Part shown: in pieces, positions 1-8,177 of the stretch
How positions within the stretch are numbered: position 1 is the stretch's first letter
Layout of the letters: each line of letters begins with the position of its first letter
Assembly: GCA_030430565.1 (NCBI GenBank)
Contig: JAUIKS010000006.1
Coordinates: forward strand, 248,001-312,000
Origin: Polyangia bacterium
GTDB lineage: Bacteria > Myxococcota_A > Polyangia > Nannocystales > Nannocystaceae
Direction: 5' to 3'
Length of the DNA stretch: 64,000 nt
Position numbers and translations under genes: made by a program
Notes under the pieces: model-generated
Databases searched by the model: none
What the model was told of the DNA's origin: nothing
Seen by the model: only the letters and a program-made list of their open reading frames with translations

Positions 1-1
1 G

Positions 2-22
2 GCGGACGCCAAGGCGCACTGA
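2..22 (+). CDS. Possible 3' end of an upstream gene
   Basis: One frame reads Ala-Asp-Ala-Lys-Ala-His and then TGA. It could be the last codons of a gene that begins left of the window. Nothing beyond codon composition supports it. Confidence 0.2.
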   Translation, partial: ADAKAH

Positions 23-120
23 GTCGCCTGTGACCCGTCGGGCCGCATGGACGCGGTCCGTGTGAGCGACCGGCGCGTGTTGGGCCCGGTCGTTCACGCG
101 CCTAGGGATGGGAGCACAAC

Positions 121-1074
121 GTGCGAATGCCGCTACGCCACCCGCCGCACGGGCGGGACGCGCCGCCGCGACGGTGCGCCTACTTAGAGGCGCTCGCCGA
201 CGCGGCGCTTGGTTTGCCGCTCGGTCCGGCGGCGGAGCTCGTGACGCCTCGTCGTTCGCGTGGTCGTCACGGGAACGCGCTGCAGTGGCATCTCGGGCTC
301 GAGCCGCACGACGGCGACGCGGTCCTCGACTGGGAGGAGCGGATCGAGCTCAAGCTCGTCTCGATCTGGCGGCGGCGCTCCGGCCGGCTCGCGTGCGACA
401 AGCTCAAGGTCTGCGACCTGGCGATCAACCCCTGGGACAAGCTCTCCAACGTCCTGTTCGTGTTCGTCGATCGCCTCACGCGGGTCGTCGTCGGGCATCG
501 CTTCTGGCGGCTCGCCGGGGCTGCGCGCGAGGAGCTCGAGCGATCGTGGACGCTCGATCCACACTTCGAAAGCCCGCTGCTGTTCGTCGAGACACGGGAG
601 CACGAGGGCCGGCAGGCGCCGGCCTACTACCTCGCCGCGCGCTGGTTGACGACCAAGGTCGAGGGCGAGCGGATCCTCCCTCCGCCCTCGATCCGCGGCG
701 TCTACCCCTTCGACGCGCGCTGGTGGTCGGAGGCCCGTCGGCTCCACGGGCGCGGCGAGGCGCCGCTTATCACGCTCTGGCGCGGCGAGCGATCCAATTA
801 CATCCCTTGTCCGCGCTGTGAGGGGCGCCTGCACTTTGAGCCAGCCGAGGTCGGCAAGCGCGGATGGGCGCCCGCGCTCCACGCCATGCCGCTGGGGCCG
901 CGCTGCGCGCTACGGGCCCATCTCGTGCTCGACGCCGCGCGCCTGCCCCTCCCCGAGGGCGACCCGGGCCGTCTCGAGCTCGAAGAAGGGGTCGAGGGAA
1001 GGGTCGCGCCCGAGCAGGTCTGGCGACTCGCCAACCGCGTGCCGGAGCCCGAGGACCACCTGCACGAGCTGTGA
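121..1074 (+). CDS. MutH/Sau3AI-family DNA endonuclease-like protein
   Basis: 317 aa, probably a DNA endonuclease of the MutH/Sau3AI fold. MutH nicks unmethylated GATC during mismatch repair; Sau3AI cuts GATC as a restriction enzyme. Visible core: GNALQWHLG from residue 51, then D70 and E76-L-K78. This is a D-x5-E-x-K nuclease signature, against D-x6-E-x-K in MutH. WDKLSNVLFVFVDR at about 105-118 aligns with the HKLKRVLWIPV strand of MutH. The C-terminal third carries a CPRC pair near residue 228 and is not recognised. The GTG start at 121 follows GGGAG with a 6-nt gap; ATG at 127 is an alternative. No methyltransferase or MutS/MutL gene lies next to it, so restriction and repair roles stay equally open. 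Confidence 0.72.
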   Translation: MRMPLRHPPHGRDAPPRRCAYLEALADAALGLPLGPAAELVTPRRSRGRHGNALQWHLGLEPHDGDAVLDWEERIELKLVSIWRRRSGRLACDKLKVCDLAINPWDKLSNVLFVFVDRLTRVVVGHRFWRLAGAAREELERSWTLDPHFESPLLFVETREHEGRQAPAYYLAARWLTTKVEGERILPPPSIRGVYPFDARWWSEARRLHGRGEAPLITLWRGERSNYIPCPRCEGRLHFEPAEVGKRGWAPALHAMPLGPRCALRAHLVLDAARLPLPEGDPGRLELEEGVEGRVAPEQVWRLANRVPEPEDHLHEL

Positions 1075-1151
1075 CGAGCGCTCGGGCGGACGCGCGCGGC
1101 AGTGCCTGACCGATAAGTCAGGTCCCAAAGCCCGGGATAACCAAAACGAGA

Positions 1152-1182
1152 ACCCAGGACAGCTGACCAGGCCATCCTGGGT
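1152..1182 (+). terminator. Stem-loop after the MutH-like gene
   Basis: ACCCAGGA at 1152-1159 pairs perfectly with TCCTGGGT at 1175-1182 around a 15-nt loop, followed by a run of eight C. There is no T tract, so it is only a weak terminator candidate. A second small stem, CCTGAC/GTCAGG with loop CGATAA, lies just upstream. Confidence 0.3.
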
Positions 1183-1629
1183 CCCCCCCCAGTTTAGATG
1201 TTCGATAGCAGCACCGACCATGCGAAAGCGCGAGCACGCGCCTGTCGTCGTTAGGTCAAGTTAAGCGCAAGATAAGTTCAAGAGACGCGAAGCCAGGCCA
1301 AGTAAGTTGTCGTGAAACGGACAAAGCAAGCTATGGATTAAGGGCGGCCGGGAATCACGAAAGCCAGATTCAGGTCAAGTCAGGAGAAGCCAGATCAGGT
1401 TTAAGGAAAGCCAGGTAAGGCGTTAAGATAGGTAAGGAAGTGTAGGAAAAGCTAGGTAAGTTAGGTGAAGTGTCCGCCGGTTTCCCGTTGGACGCCCCTC
1501 TATGAAGCAGCTTTGGTGCCACGCGTCCAAGTGTTTGAAAATTATAAATTGTCACAAAACGGTTACAGTATTTTTGCCTATGCTATGACGCAAATGTCCT
1601 AGCTGCGCGTTTTTCGCAAAAATCACCCT

Positions 1630-1641
1630 GACACGCGTGTC
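1630..1641. promoter_or_regulatory. Perfect 12-bp palindrome GACACGCGTGTC
   Basis: A fully self-complementary 12-mer in the AT-rich intergenic region, a shape typical of a dimeric repressor operator. No partner regulator is identified. Confidence 0.25.
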
Positions 1642-2034
1642 GTGGTGTTTGCGCGCATCTTCGGACGGGCAAAATTCGTCAACGTTGTTCTCGCGCGGCG
1701 TGATGTTCGGACTTGCCAGCGAGCCGCGGACAGCCGACGCTATCCCGGTGCCTGCGCGTCGCAGGAGACCGGGCTCGGACGCGACCATGCGACCGCTTCG
1801 GCCCGTCAAGACTGAGAACTCGGCGAGGAACGACATCAACGGTGAGCGGAAGACCAGCGCGAAATCGCGGTAGGCTTTGGTGCGAGATGGGGAGGCGCGT
1901 GCAAGAGCACTCCAACCCACCGATGACGCGGCTGGCCGTCTCGCCGCGCGCGTTGCTCACGCCGTCATGAACCGCGCAGCCGTGAACGACTCCGACGAAC
2001 CTGGACCTACTGGCTCGAGACGCGCGGGGACGCG

Positions 2035-2082
2035 CTCTTCCACGGGCTCTTCCACGGGCTCGTCCACGGGCTCGTCCACGGG
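2035..2082 (+). repeat. Four 12-bp tandem units before the CorC-type gene
   Basis: Four consecutive units: CTCTTCCACGGG twice, then CTCGTCCACGGG twice, 48 bp in total, ending 53 nt before the start codon at 2136. Similar 48-bp, four-unit arrays occur at 28439-28486 and 49809-49856. Confidence 0.85.
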
Positions 2083-2135
2083 CTTGATCTCGAACCTGAT
2101 CGCGCGCGCGCACGCACGCAGGGCGGACGGTCGCC

Positions 2136-3434
2136 ATGACTGAGATCGACGCGCTCCAGGTGCTGGTGGTCGCGCTCTGCGTGGTCGGCAGTATGTTCTT
2201 CTCGGGCTCCGAGACCGCGATCACGAGCCTCGATATTCGCCGCGCGCGCCGGGTGGCCGAGGACGGGGGACGCCGCGGCCGCTTGATGGCGTTCTGGGTC
2301 AACCAGCCGGTGCGCGTGCTCTCGACGATCCTCGTCGGCAACAACATCACGAACACGATCGTCGGCTCGCTGATCACCGCGATAGCGATTCGGCACCTGC
2401 ACGGGGGGCCATACGGCGACTACGCGGTCGCCGGGGCGGTGGTCTTCACGACCGTCGTGCTGCTGATCTTCGGCGAGATCACGCCCAAGGCGATCGGCCG
2501 GGCCTACAACGAGCAGGTCTCGGTGCCCGCGCTCGGCTTCCTGAGCTTCCTCAGTCGCCTGATGGCGCCGGCGCTGTGGCTGCTGACCCACATCACCAAC
2601 TTCGTGCTCAAGCGCTTCACCGGGGGCGGCAACCTGAGCCTGTCGAGCCCGGTGACCTCCGACGAGATCGGCTACCTGGTGAAGGTCGGGCGCAGCCAGG
2701 GGTCGATCAACGCGGACCAGGCGGCGCTGCTGCGGCGCATCGTCAGCTTCGAGGACAAGATCGTCCGCGACATCATGGTGCCGGTCGATCAGGTGACCGC
2801 GGTCGATCTCGAGTGGGAGGTCCGTCAGGTCCGCGAGGTCGCGATCCGCTCGGGCCACAGCCGCTTGCCCGTGTACCAGGGCAACATCGACAACGTGCGC
2901 GGGATCCTGCACATCAAGCAGCTCGTCGGCCTCGCTGACGCCGAGAACATCGAGCGGATCCTGCGGCCGCCGGTGTTCGTGAGCGAGTCCCAGCGCCTGC
3001 ATGACGTCCTGCGGCGCTTCAAAGAGCAGCGCGTGCATCTCGGGATCGTCGTCGACGACGCGGGGGACACGGTCGGCGCGATCACGCTCGAGGACGTGCT
3101 CGAGCAGATCGTCGGGCAGATCTTTGACGAGTCCGACCGCGCGCCGCTGCGCTCCTCGCCCGAGCAGCAAGACGGCGTGTACTTCTTCCACGGGCAAGAC
3201 AGCCTGACGCGCGTCGAGGAGCGCCTGAAGATCGAGGAGTTCGAAGAGCTCGAGGGCGTCGACAGCATCGGCGACCTCCTGACCCGGCTCGCCGGTCAGA
3301 TCCCGATCGCCGGCTCGGTGTTCGTGTGGGAGAATATCCGCTTCAAGGTGTTGGCCGCGGATGCCCGCCACGTGATCCGGGTGAGCGTCGAGCGCGTCGA
3401 GCCGACGATCGAGGTCAACGGCGTCAACGAGTAG
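2136..3434 (+). CDS. CNNM/DUF21-CBS transporter of the CorC/HlyC family
   Basis: 432 aa inner-membrane protein of the hemolysin-C/CorC group, linked in this family to magnesium and cobalt efflux. Order: an N-terminal DUF21 membrane domain (about 5-175) with hydrophobic helices and the conserved NNITNT and FGEITPK stretches; two CBS motifs (about 200-320) containing DIMVPVDQV and TLEDVLEQIVG, which sense nucleotides; and a C-terminal CorC_HlyC domain (about 335-425). All three parts look complete. The ATG follows a weak GGTCGCC leader. The gene converges on the cyclase gene, the two coding ends overlapping by 11 bp at 3424-3434. Confidence 0.9.
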   Translation: MTEIDALQVLVVALCVVGSMFFSGSETAITSLDIRRARRVAEDGGRRGRLMAFWVNQPVRVLSTILVGNNITNTIVGSLITAIAIRHLHGGPYGDYAVAGAVVFTTVVLLIFGEITPKAIGRAYNEQVSVPALGFLSFLSRLMAPALWLLTHITNFVLKRFTGGGNLSLSSPVTSDEIGYLVKVGRSQGSINADQAALLRRIVSFEDKIVRDIMVPVDQVTAVDLEWEVRQVREVAIRSGHSRLPVYQGNIDNVRGILHIKQLVGLADAENIERILRPPVFVSESQRLHDVLRRFKEQRVHLGIVVDDAGDTVGAITLEDVLEQIVGQIFDESDRAPLRSSPEQQDGVYFFHGQDSLTRVEERLKIEEFEELEGVDSIGDLLTRLAGQIPIAGSVFVWENIRFKVLAADARHVIRVSVERVEPTIEVNGVNE

Positions 3435-5487
3435 CGCGGGCGAGGTAGCGCGCGAGCGCCCAGGTCGGGAACACTTGGCGGTAGAGATCGTAGTCGAGGA
3501 CGGCGGTGTTGAAGAATACGCCGCTCGCGGGCTCGCGCGGCCAGCTGCCGTCTTGACGCTGACGCGCGGCGATGAAGTTGATGGCGCGCTCGACGGCGCG
3601 GGCGGACGGGCCGACGTCGGCGTCGAGCTCGAGCAGCGCGAGCGCGGCCCAGGATGTCTGCACGACCAGGCTGGGCTGCTCGCGCGGCAGCGCGATCGGG
3701 CGATCGTGCAGCAGCCCCTCGTAGCTCTCGCCCCAGCCGCCGTCGTCACGCTGGTGCTCCAGCAGCCAGTCGCGCGCGCGCAGCAAGGCGCGGTGTGAGC
3801 TCGGCAGGCCCGCGGCGCGCAGCGCCGCGACCGCGAAGAAGGTGCCGTAGGTGTAGTGCACGCCCCAGAAGCCGGCCCACGCGCCACGCGAGCGGTCTTG
3901 GGCGGCGAGCAGCCGGCGAACGCCGCGCTTGATGGCGCGGTCGAGCGACCGCAGCAGCGAGCGCGGCGCGCCCTGCCGCGCGAGCGCGTCGCGGGCCGTG
4001 ACGAGGCCGCGCACGCAGCTCGCGGTGCACTCGGTGTAGCTCTCCTCGATCATGCAGCTGCCGTAGATCTCGGCGGGGTTGAGACGTCGCAGCAGCGTGG
4101 CGCCGCGTCGTCGCTCGTAGGAGCCGAAGCCGCCGTCGTCGTTTTGGCGGGCGAGGATGAAGCGCGCGGCGGCCTCGAGCTCCGGCGGGATGTCGGCGCC
4201 CATGCCCCGCGCCCGCGCGAGCAGCAGGGCCTCGATCGCCTCCGCCGTGCAGTCGCTGACCGGCCACGGGTGGCGCTCGTCGGCGAAGCCCCAGCCGCCG
4301 CGCGCCGGCGCCCGGTAGTGCGCGGCGCCGGACTCGAGGTCGCCGCGCTGCTGGGCGCGCGCGAGCCAGTCGCACATGCGCGCGACGACGGCGTCGACCC
4401 GCTCGATCCGCGGGCCCTCGCACAGCGCCTGGATCGCGAAGCTCGTGTCCCAGATGTCGCTGCGCGCCCCGGCGATCCGCATGCCCTGCTCATCGTCCTC
4501 CCAGACCCAGTACTCGAGCCCGTGCAGCGCCGCGGGGAGCTCGGGGTGGTAGGGGTCGTCGGCGAACAGCGCGAGGCAGAACAGCATGCCGTTGACCGGG
4601 CTCAGGCACACGTAGTCCGTCGACGCGAACTCGAACTTGATGTGCTCCATCGCCCGCGCGAGGGCGCGTCGGCGCAGCGACGTGGCGGCGGCGGCCGGCG
4701 CGACGCCCTCGATCCACCGGAGCCCGTCGAACAGCGCGCGCAGCGAGACGCTGGTCGGTTCGAACAGGTCGGTGGCGGCGACCTCGTGGCGGTGGGCGGC
4801 GAAGGGCGCGAGCTCGTAGCCGCCGGGGAAGAGCTCCTCGCGGATCGCGTCGACGCGTGCGCTCGGGTCGGCCGTGAGCTGCTTGCCGTAGACGTAGGAG
4901 AGCCCGAGGTAGATCAGGCGAAGGTGGCAGTAGAACCGCCTGGGGTGCGTGGGCGAGGCGTCTGGCTGAAGCCACAGCTCGGGCGCGATCGGCTGGACCT
5001 GGTCCCAGGGGTAGAGCTCGAGCATGGCGAGCCACACGCGACCCCAGGTCGGGAGCTGCGGGACGCCGCCGTGGCCGTGGATCCAGCGGCGCGCCGCGAC
5101 GAGGAGCGGATCGTCCGCGGCGCGGCCGAGCAGCCGCAGCGCGACGTAGGCGAGCACCGTGTGAAACAGGTAGCTCTCGCTCTGCGGGTGCATGCCCCAG
5201 CCGCCGTCGGCGCGGACGTTTTGCTCGAGGTAGCGCTCGACTCGAGCGGCCCGCGCCGGCGGGATCCGGTGCCCGACGATGTGGCACAGGATCACGTACT
5301 GGGCGACCAGCATCGTGTTCCAGATGACCTCACCGGCGACGGCGCCCGTCGGTTTCTGCTGCGCGGCGAGGCGCGCGACGGCGCGCGCGTAGCGGACCGT
5401 CAGCTCGGCGTCATCGAGCGCCTGGCCAGCGGCGCCGGCGGGGGTGGTGGAAGCGGTGGGGGAAGCGGCGGCGTGGCTGCGGTTCAA
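3424..5487 (-). CDS. Oxidosqualene cyclase (lanosterol/cycloartenol-type)
   Basis: 687 aa triterpene cyclase that would fold (S)-2,3-oxidosqualene into the first sterol. The acid motif is DCTAE at residues 412-416, the oxidosqualene form; squalene-hopene cyclases carry DxDD. Several QW-type repeats are visible (QNDDGGFG, QRDDGGWG, QRQDGSWP), with IWDTSFAIQA and SYTECTAS. The residue two before the catalytic Asp is Val (V410, context HPWPVSD). Val is usual in lanosterol synthases and Ile in cycloartenol synthases, so lanosterol is the likelier product. The start is TTG, overlapping the stop of the upstream methyltransferase as TTGA, so the two are probably co-translated. No squalene epoxidase gene lies in the window. 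Confidence 0.85.
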   Translation of the reverse strand: MNRSHAAASPTASTTPAGAAGQALDDAELTVRYARAVARLAAQQKPTGAVAGEVIWNTMLVAQYVILCHIVGHRIPPARAARVERYLEQNVRADGGWGMHPQSESYLFHTVLAYVALRLLGRAADDPLLVAARRWIHGHGGVPQLPTWGRVWLAMLELYPWDQVQPIAPELWLQPDASPTHPRRFYCHLRLIYLGLSYVYGKQLTADPSARVDAIREELFPGGYELAPFAAHRHEVAATDLFEPTSVSLRALFDGLRWIEGVAPAAAATSLRRRALARAMEHIKFEFASTDYVCLSPVNGMLFCLALFADDPYHPELPAALHGLEYWVWEDDEQGMRIAGARSDIWDTSFAIQALCEGPRIERVDAVVARMCDWLARAQQRGDLESGAAHYRAPARGGWGFADERHPWPVSDCTAEAIEALLLARARGMGADIPPELEAAARFILARQNDDGGFGSYERRRGATLLRRLNPAEIYGSCMIEESYTECTASCVRGLVTARDALARQGAPRSLLRSLDRAIKRGVRRLLAAQDRSRGAWAGFWGVHYTYGTFFAVAALRAAGLPSSHRALLRARDWLLEHQRDDGGWGESYEGLLHDRPIALPREQPSLVVQTSWAALALLELDADVGPSARAVERAINFIAARQRQDGSWPREPASGVFFNTAVLDYDLYRQVFPTWALARYLARATR

Positions 5488-6218
5488 GGTCCGACTCGGA
5501 GGATCAGGAAGTACTGGTGCTCGAGGAAGCTCTCCTCTCGCTCCAGGACGAACCCTGCCTCAGCCAGCTCCTTGATCGCAGTGGCCCTGGGCACACGGTA
5601 GGCCGGCGCGGGGGCGGCGTCGCCCGGGACCTGGGCCTCGGGCCTGAAGTTGATGACGACGAGCTGGCCGCCGGGCGCGAGCGCCTCGCGCAGCTTGACC
5701 AGGTACGGCACGCGATCGCGCAGGTACGCGTAGGTGTTCGACATGAAGATCATGTCGAGCGCGCGCTCCGGCAGCGCCGGGTCATCGTAGAACGCGAGGT
5801 GCGGCTCGATGTTGGGGGTCCCCCAGCTCTCGCGGTTGCTCTCGATATAGGTCTTGAACTTGTCGTCGACGTCGACCGCGTAGACCTTGCCGGCCGGAGC
5901 CTCGAGCGCGAGCCGGCGCGTGAAGTAGCCGGATCCCGCGCCGATGTCGGCGATCACCGAGTCCTGGTTCTCGATCTGCAGCGCGCGCACGACCTGATCG
6001 GGCTTGGCCCAGGCGTCGCGCTCGGGCGTTTCGAACACCTGGATCATGTGATCGGGATCGTCGTAGTGGCGCGGGAGCTGATCCTTGTTGGTCGCGCAGC
6101 CGCTGACGAGCGCGAGCGTCATCACGACGGCGGCCATCGACGTCAGCGTGACCGCCCGCGTGACCGCGGACCGCCGGGTTCGAGTCGTCTCCCCTGGCAT
6201 ATCCAAAGGGTAGTGCAT
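5484..6218 (-). CDS. Lipoprotein with class I SAM-methyltransferase domain
   Basis: About 244 aa. The N-terminus carries Arg residues, a hydrophobic stretch and LALVSGC, a good lipobox. The rest is a Rossmann methyltransferase domain: VIADIGAGSGYF is the SAM-binding motif I, VYAVDVDD motif II and ALAPGGQLVVINF the post-I strand. The combination is odd because SAM is cytosolic while a processed lipoprotein would be outside; the signal may instead act as a membrane anchor. Starts at 6218 or 6200 (both ATG) fit; neither has a clear Shine-Dalgarno site. It precedes and overlaps the oxidosqualene cyclase, so sterol modification or an envelope role are both possible. The substrate is unknown. Confidence 0.7.
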   Translation of the reverse strand: MHYPLDMPGETTRTRRSAVTRAVTLTSMAAVVMTLALVSGCATNKDQLPRHYDDPDHMIQVFETPERDAWAKPDQVVRALQIENQDSVIADIGAGSGYFTRRLALEAPAGKVYAVDVDDKFKTYIESNRESWGTPNIEPHLAFYDDPALPERALDMIFMSNTYAYLRDRVPYLVKLREALAPGGQLVVINFRPEAQVPGDAAPAPAYRVPRATAIKELAEAGFVLEREESFLEHQYFLILRVGP

Positions 6219-6315
6219 CGGGGACGCGGCGCGCGACGGCTTGTTGTGCTCGGGGGCACGGCGTCGCCTCGCCAAAATCACGCCGCGCCGTGGCGCGGAG
6301 CGGCGCCGAAACAGG

Positions 6316-6321
6316 TACACT
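6316..6321 (+). promoter_or_regulatory. -10-like TACACT 10 nt before a GTG start
   Basis: TACACT sits 10 nt upstream of the GTG at 6332, close enough that the transcript would begin at or near the start codon. No good -35 is visible. Confidence 0.4.
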
Positions 6322-6331
6322 CTGCGCGCCC

Positions 6332-7216
6332 GTGCCGAGCGGTCCACAATCCAAGCGCGACAGCGAGTCGTCGTCGGACGCGGGCCCGGGGCAATCTCGC
6401 GCGGCGCGACGTCGCGCGGTCGGTCGACGGCTGCTCGCCGCGTCAAAGGGACCTTGGAGCCCCTTGCCGATCGAGTGGTCGCGCGCGAGCCGTGCGGATC
6501 GCTTGGCCTCCGAGGCGGGCGATCGCGGCGTCGAGCAGCTCCCGGGGACCGCGTGGCGCCTCGTGTTCACCATCGTCCAGCTGCTGCGACGCCCGATCCG
6601 CAGCTTCGCGCGGGTTCAGGAGCCGGTCGCGCACGGGACCGCGCTGGGCTTCCTCGCCGCGGTGCGTCTGCCGATCTGGCTCGGCTTGATCGTGACGTTC
6701 ATCGTGTTCTCGGCGACCGGCGGGCCCACGCCGACGCGGATTCGCCCGGCGCACTCGCTCTTCGATCCGCGGCTCGTCGAGGCGCTGTCTTTGTGGCTGC
6801 TGCTCTTGGTGCCCGCGGGCTTACCGTTGATCTACTTCTTCAACGGGATCTTCAGCCACGTCGCGCTGTCGCTGACCGGCGGGGCGCCGCGCTCGATCGG
6901 CGCGACGCTGCGGGCGACCGGCTACGCGCTCGCGCCGGCGCTGCTGTGCGTCTCGCTGCTCGACATCGCGCTGCACACCGTGGGCCTCGGCTTCACGACC
7001 TTCGCGATCGCGGCCGGCGTGATCTGGCTGATGTTCTTCATCCAGCTCGGCTGCGCGCTCACGGGGACCCACAACATCCCGGCGATCCGCGGCTTCTTGG
7101 TCGCGTTCATCCCGGCGGGCCTGCCGATCCTGATCCTGTGCGCGCGCGCCTACTTGGTGCTCGAGGACTTCCCCGGCTGGGCGCCGCCCGTCGGCATGAA
7201 GTTCTTCGTGCCGTAG
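6332..7216 (+). CDS. Yip1-like multi-pass membrane protein
   Basis: About 294 aa. The N-terminal 60 or so residues are polar and Arg/Ser-rich. Five or so hydrophobic helices follow, with the pattern of Yip1-domain proteins: a Pro/Arg-rich entry (RRPIRSFARVQEP), two helices, a loop with SLTGGAPRSIGATLRATGYA, then further helices. In bacteria these proteins are uncharacterised membrane proteins. I favour GTG at 6332 because a -10-like TACACT lies just before it; an earlier GTG at 6290 is possible. The start side is divergent from the methyltransferase gene. Confidence 0.6.
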   Translation: MPSGPQSKRDSESSSDAGPGQSRAARRRAVGRRLLAASKGPWSPLPIEWSRASRADRLASEAGDRGVEQLPGTAWRLVFTIVQLLRRPIRSFARVQEPVAHGTALGFLAAVRLPIWLGLIVTFIVFSATGGPTPTRIRPAHSLFDPRLVEALSLWLLLLVPAGLPLIYFFNGIFSHVALSLTGGAPRSIGATLRATGYALAPALLCVSLLDIALHTVGLGFTTFAIAAGVIWLMFFIQLGCALTGTHNIPAIRGFLVAFIPAGLPILILCARAYLVLEDFPGWAPPVGMKFFVP

Positions 7217-7224
7217 CTCGGTCG

Positions 7225-7986
7225 TTACGAGCCCGCGGGCTCGGGCTCAGGCTCGGGCTTCGTGGCGCCCACGACCTCGAGGATCGCCTGGTTGAGCTTG
7301 AAGAGATCCGGCGGCGCGACGGCGGAGAACTTCACGGCGTTGCGGCCGTCGGCGAACATCACGGTGCGGCTCTTGGTGATGTTGTAGTAGTCGTCGAAGG
7401 CCTTGTTGGGCCCCGCCTCTTGGAGCGCGGGGACGACGATGGGGATGTCGACGCGCAGGGTCGCGCGCAGCTGCTTGACCCGCTCGAGCAGCGCCTCGCG
7501 CTCCTGCAGCGGCGTGATGCTCTTGCCGTCGCGGATCACCGTCACGACGCCGAAGGCCTTGAGCGCATCGTCGCCGCGCTCGGTGTTGTACTTCTTGACC
7601 ACCGCGTCGAGGTTCTGCAGGTCGTCGTGGAAGTCGACGTCGTCGAGCGCGCCGACGGCCATGATCTTCGGCGACGCGCCGAACTTGCAGATCTGGCAGT
7701 AGCGCTCGCCGGTCTCGCTGTTGACGATCTCGAAGGGCTTGAGCTCGCCGCCGACACCGAGGCCGCTCTCGGCGAGCACGCGCGGATCCTTCGGGGGCTC
7801 GGGCTCAACCTTGGGCTCGGGCTTCGGCGCGGGGGCGGGCGCCTTCGGCTCAGCGGCGTCCTGCTTCTTGCTGTCCTCCGGGGCGCGGGTCGAGGCGCAG
7901 GCGGAGGTCACGAGCGCGGCGGCGAGGGACGCGGTCGTGAGCGTTCGGCGGGTGAGCGACTTCAGGTTCGGCGTTGGCGTACGCAT
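7225..7986 (-). CDS. Lipoprotein with thioredoxin-like domain (CQIC)
   Basis: 253 aa. The signal peptide ends at TSACAS, a lipobox-like site, followed by a Lys/Pro/Glu-rich linker of about 40 residues and then a globular domain. That domain has GERYCQICKFGASPKI, where CxxC occupies the thioredoxin active-site position, and later FGVVTVIRDG, consistent with a redoxin-like fold. It could act as a periplasmic thiol reductase or be a structural relic. The ATG at 7986 is preceded by TGGAG with a 7-nt gap. The gene is convergent with the Yip1-like gene and divergent from TldD. Confidence 0.6.
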   Translation of the reverse strand: MRTPTPNLKSLTRRTLTTASLAAALVTSACASTRAPEDSKKQDAAEPKAPAPAPKPEPKVEPEPPKDPRVLAESGLGVGGELKPFEIVNSETGERYCQICKFGASPKIMAVGALDDVDFHDDLQNLDAVVKKYNTERGDDALKAFGVVTVIRDGKSITPLQEREALLERVKQLRATLRVDIPIVVPALQEAGPNKAFDDYYNITKSRTVMFADGRNAVKFSAVAPPDLFKLNQAILEVVGATKPEPEPEPAGS

Positions 7987-8162
7987 GGGAGTGCTCCAGA
8001 AAGTCGCGGGTGGGCGTGGGGCAGACGCGCGGCGCGCACACGTGAACCCGCGCGTCGGTGGGGGTGAGTGTGGCGGGCGCTCGCCATCGACGCCAGAAAT
8101 CGGAGCGCGCCGACGAGCGGGCGCGACCACGCTCTACAACGACTACGCGCGGACGCGTACGT

Positions 8163-8168
8163 TATCAT
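8163..8168 (+). promoter_or_regulatory. -10-like TATCAT 9 nt before the TldD start
   Basis: TATCAT ends 9 nt before ATG at 8178, matching the close spacing seen at several other starts here. A leaderless transcript is likely if it is used. Confidence 0.35.
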
Positions 8169-8177
8169 CCCGTCGGT

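Larger units (their letters stand above)
1075..2135. other. Long AT- and purine-rich non-coding stretch
   Basis: About 1.06 kb without a convincing gene and clearly lower in GC than the rest. From about 1250 to 1475 the plus strand is a mosaic of short purine-rich words related to CAAGT, CAGGT and AGGTAAG. From about 1530 to 1600 it is strongly AT-rich with promoter-like words such as TTGAAA, TACAGT and TATGCT. Stem-loops lie at 1105-1122 and 1152-1182, and a perfect 12-bp palindrome at 1630-1641. It may hold a non-coding RNA, an operator region or a remnant of transferred DNA. Confidence 0.5.

Noticed and set aside
1370-1555. A 61-codon minus-strand frame
   Set aside because: It only reads the purine-rich repeat mosaic in reverse (Pro/Leu/Ser repeats).
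1552-1920. A 122-codon frame on the minus strand in the AT-rich gap
   Set aside because: No recognisable family, no ribosome site and its composition follows the unusual local DNA. It is left unannotated, though a small lineage-specific protein cannot be excluded.
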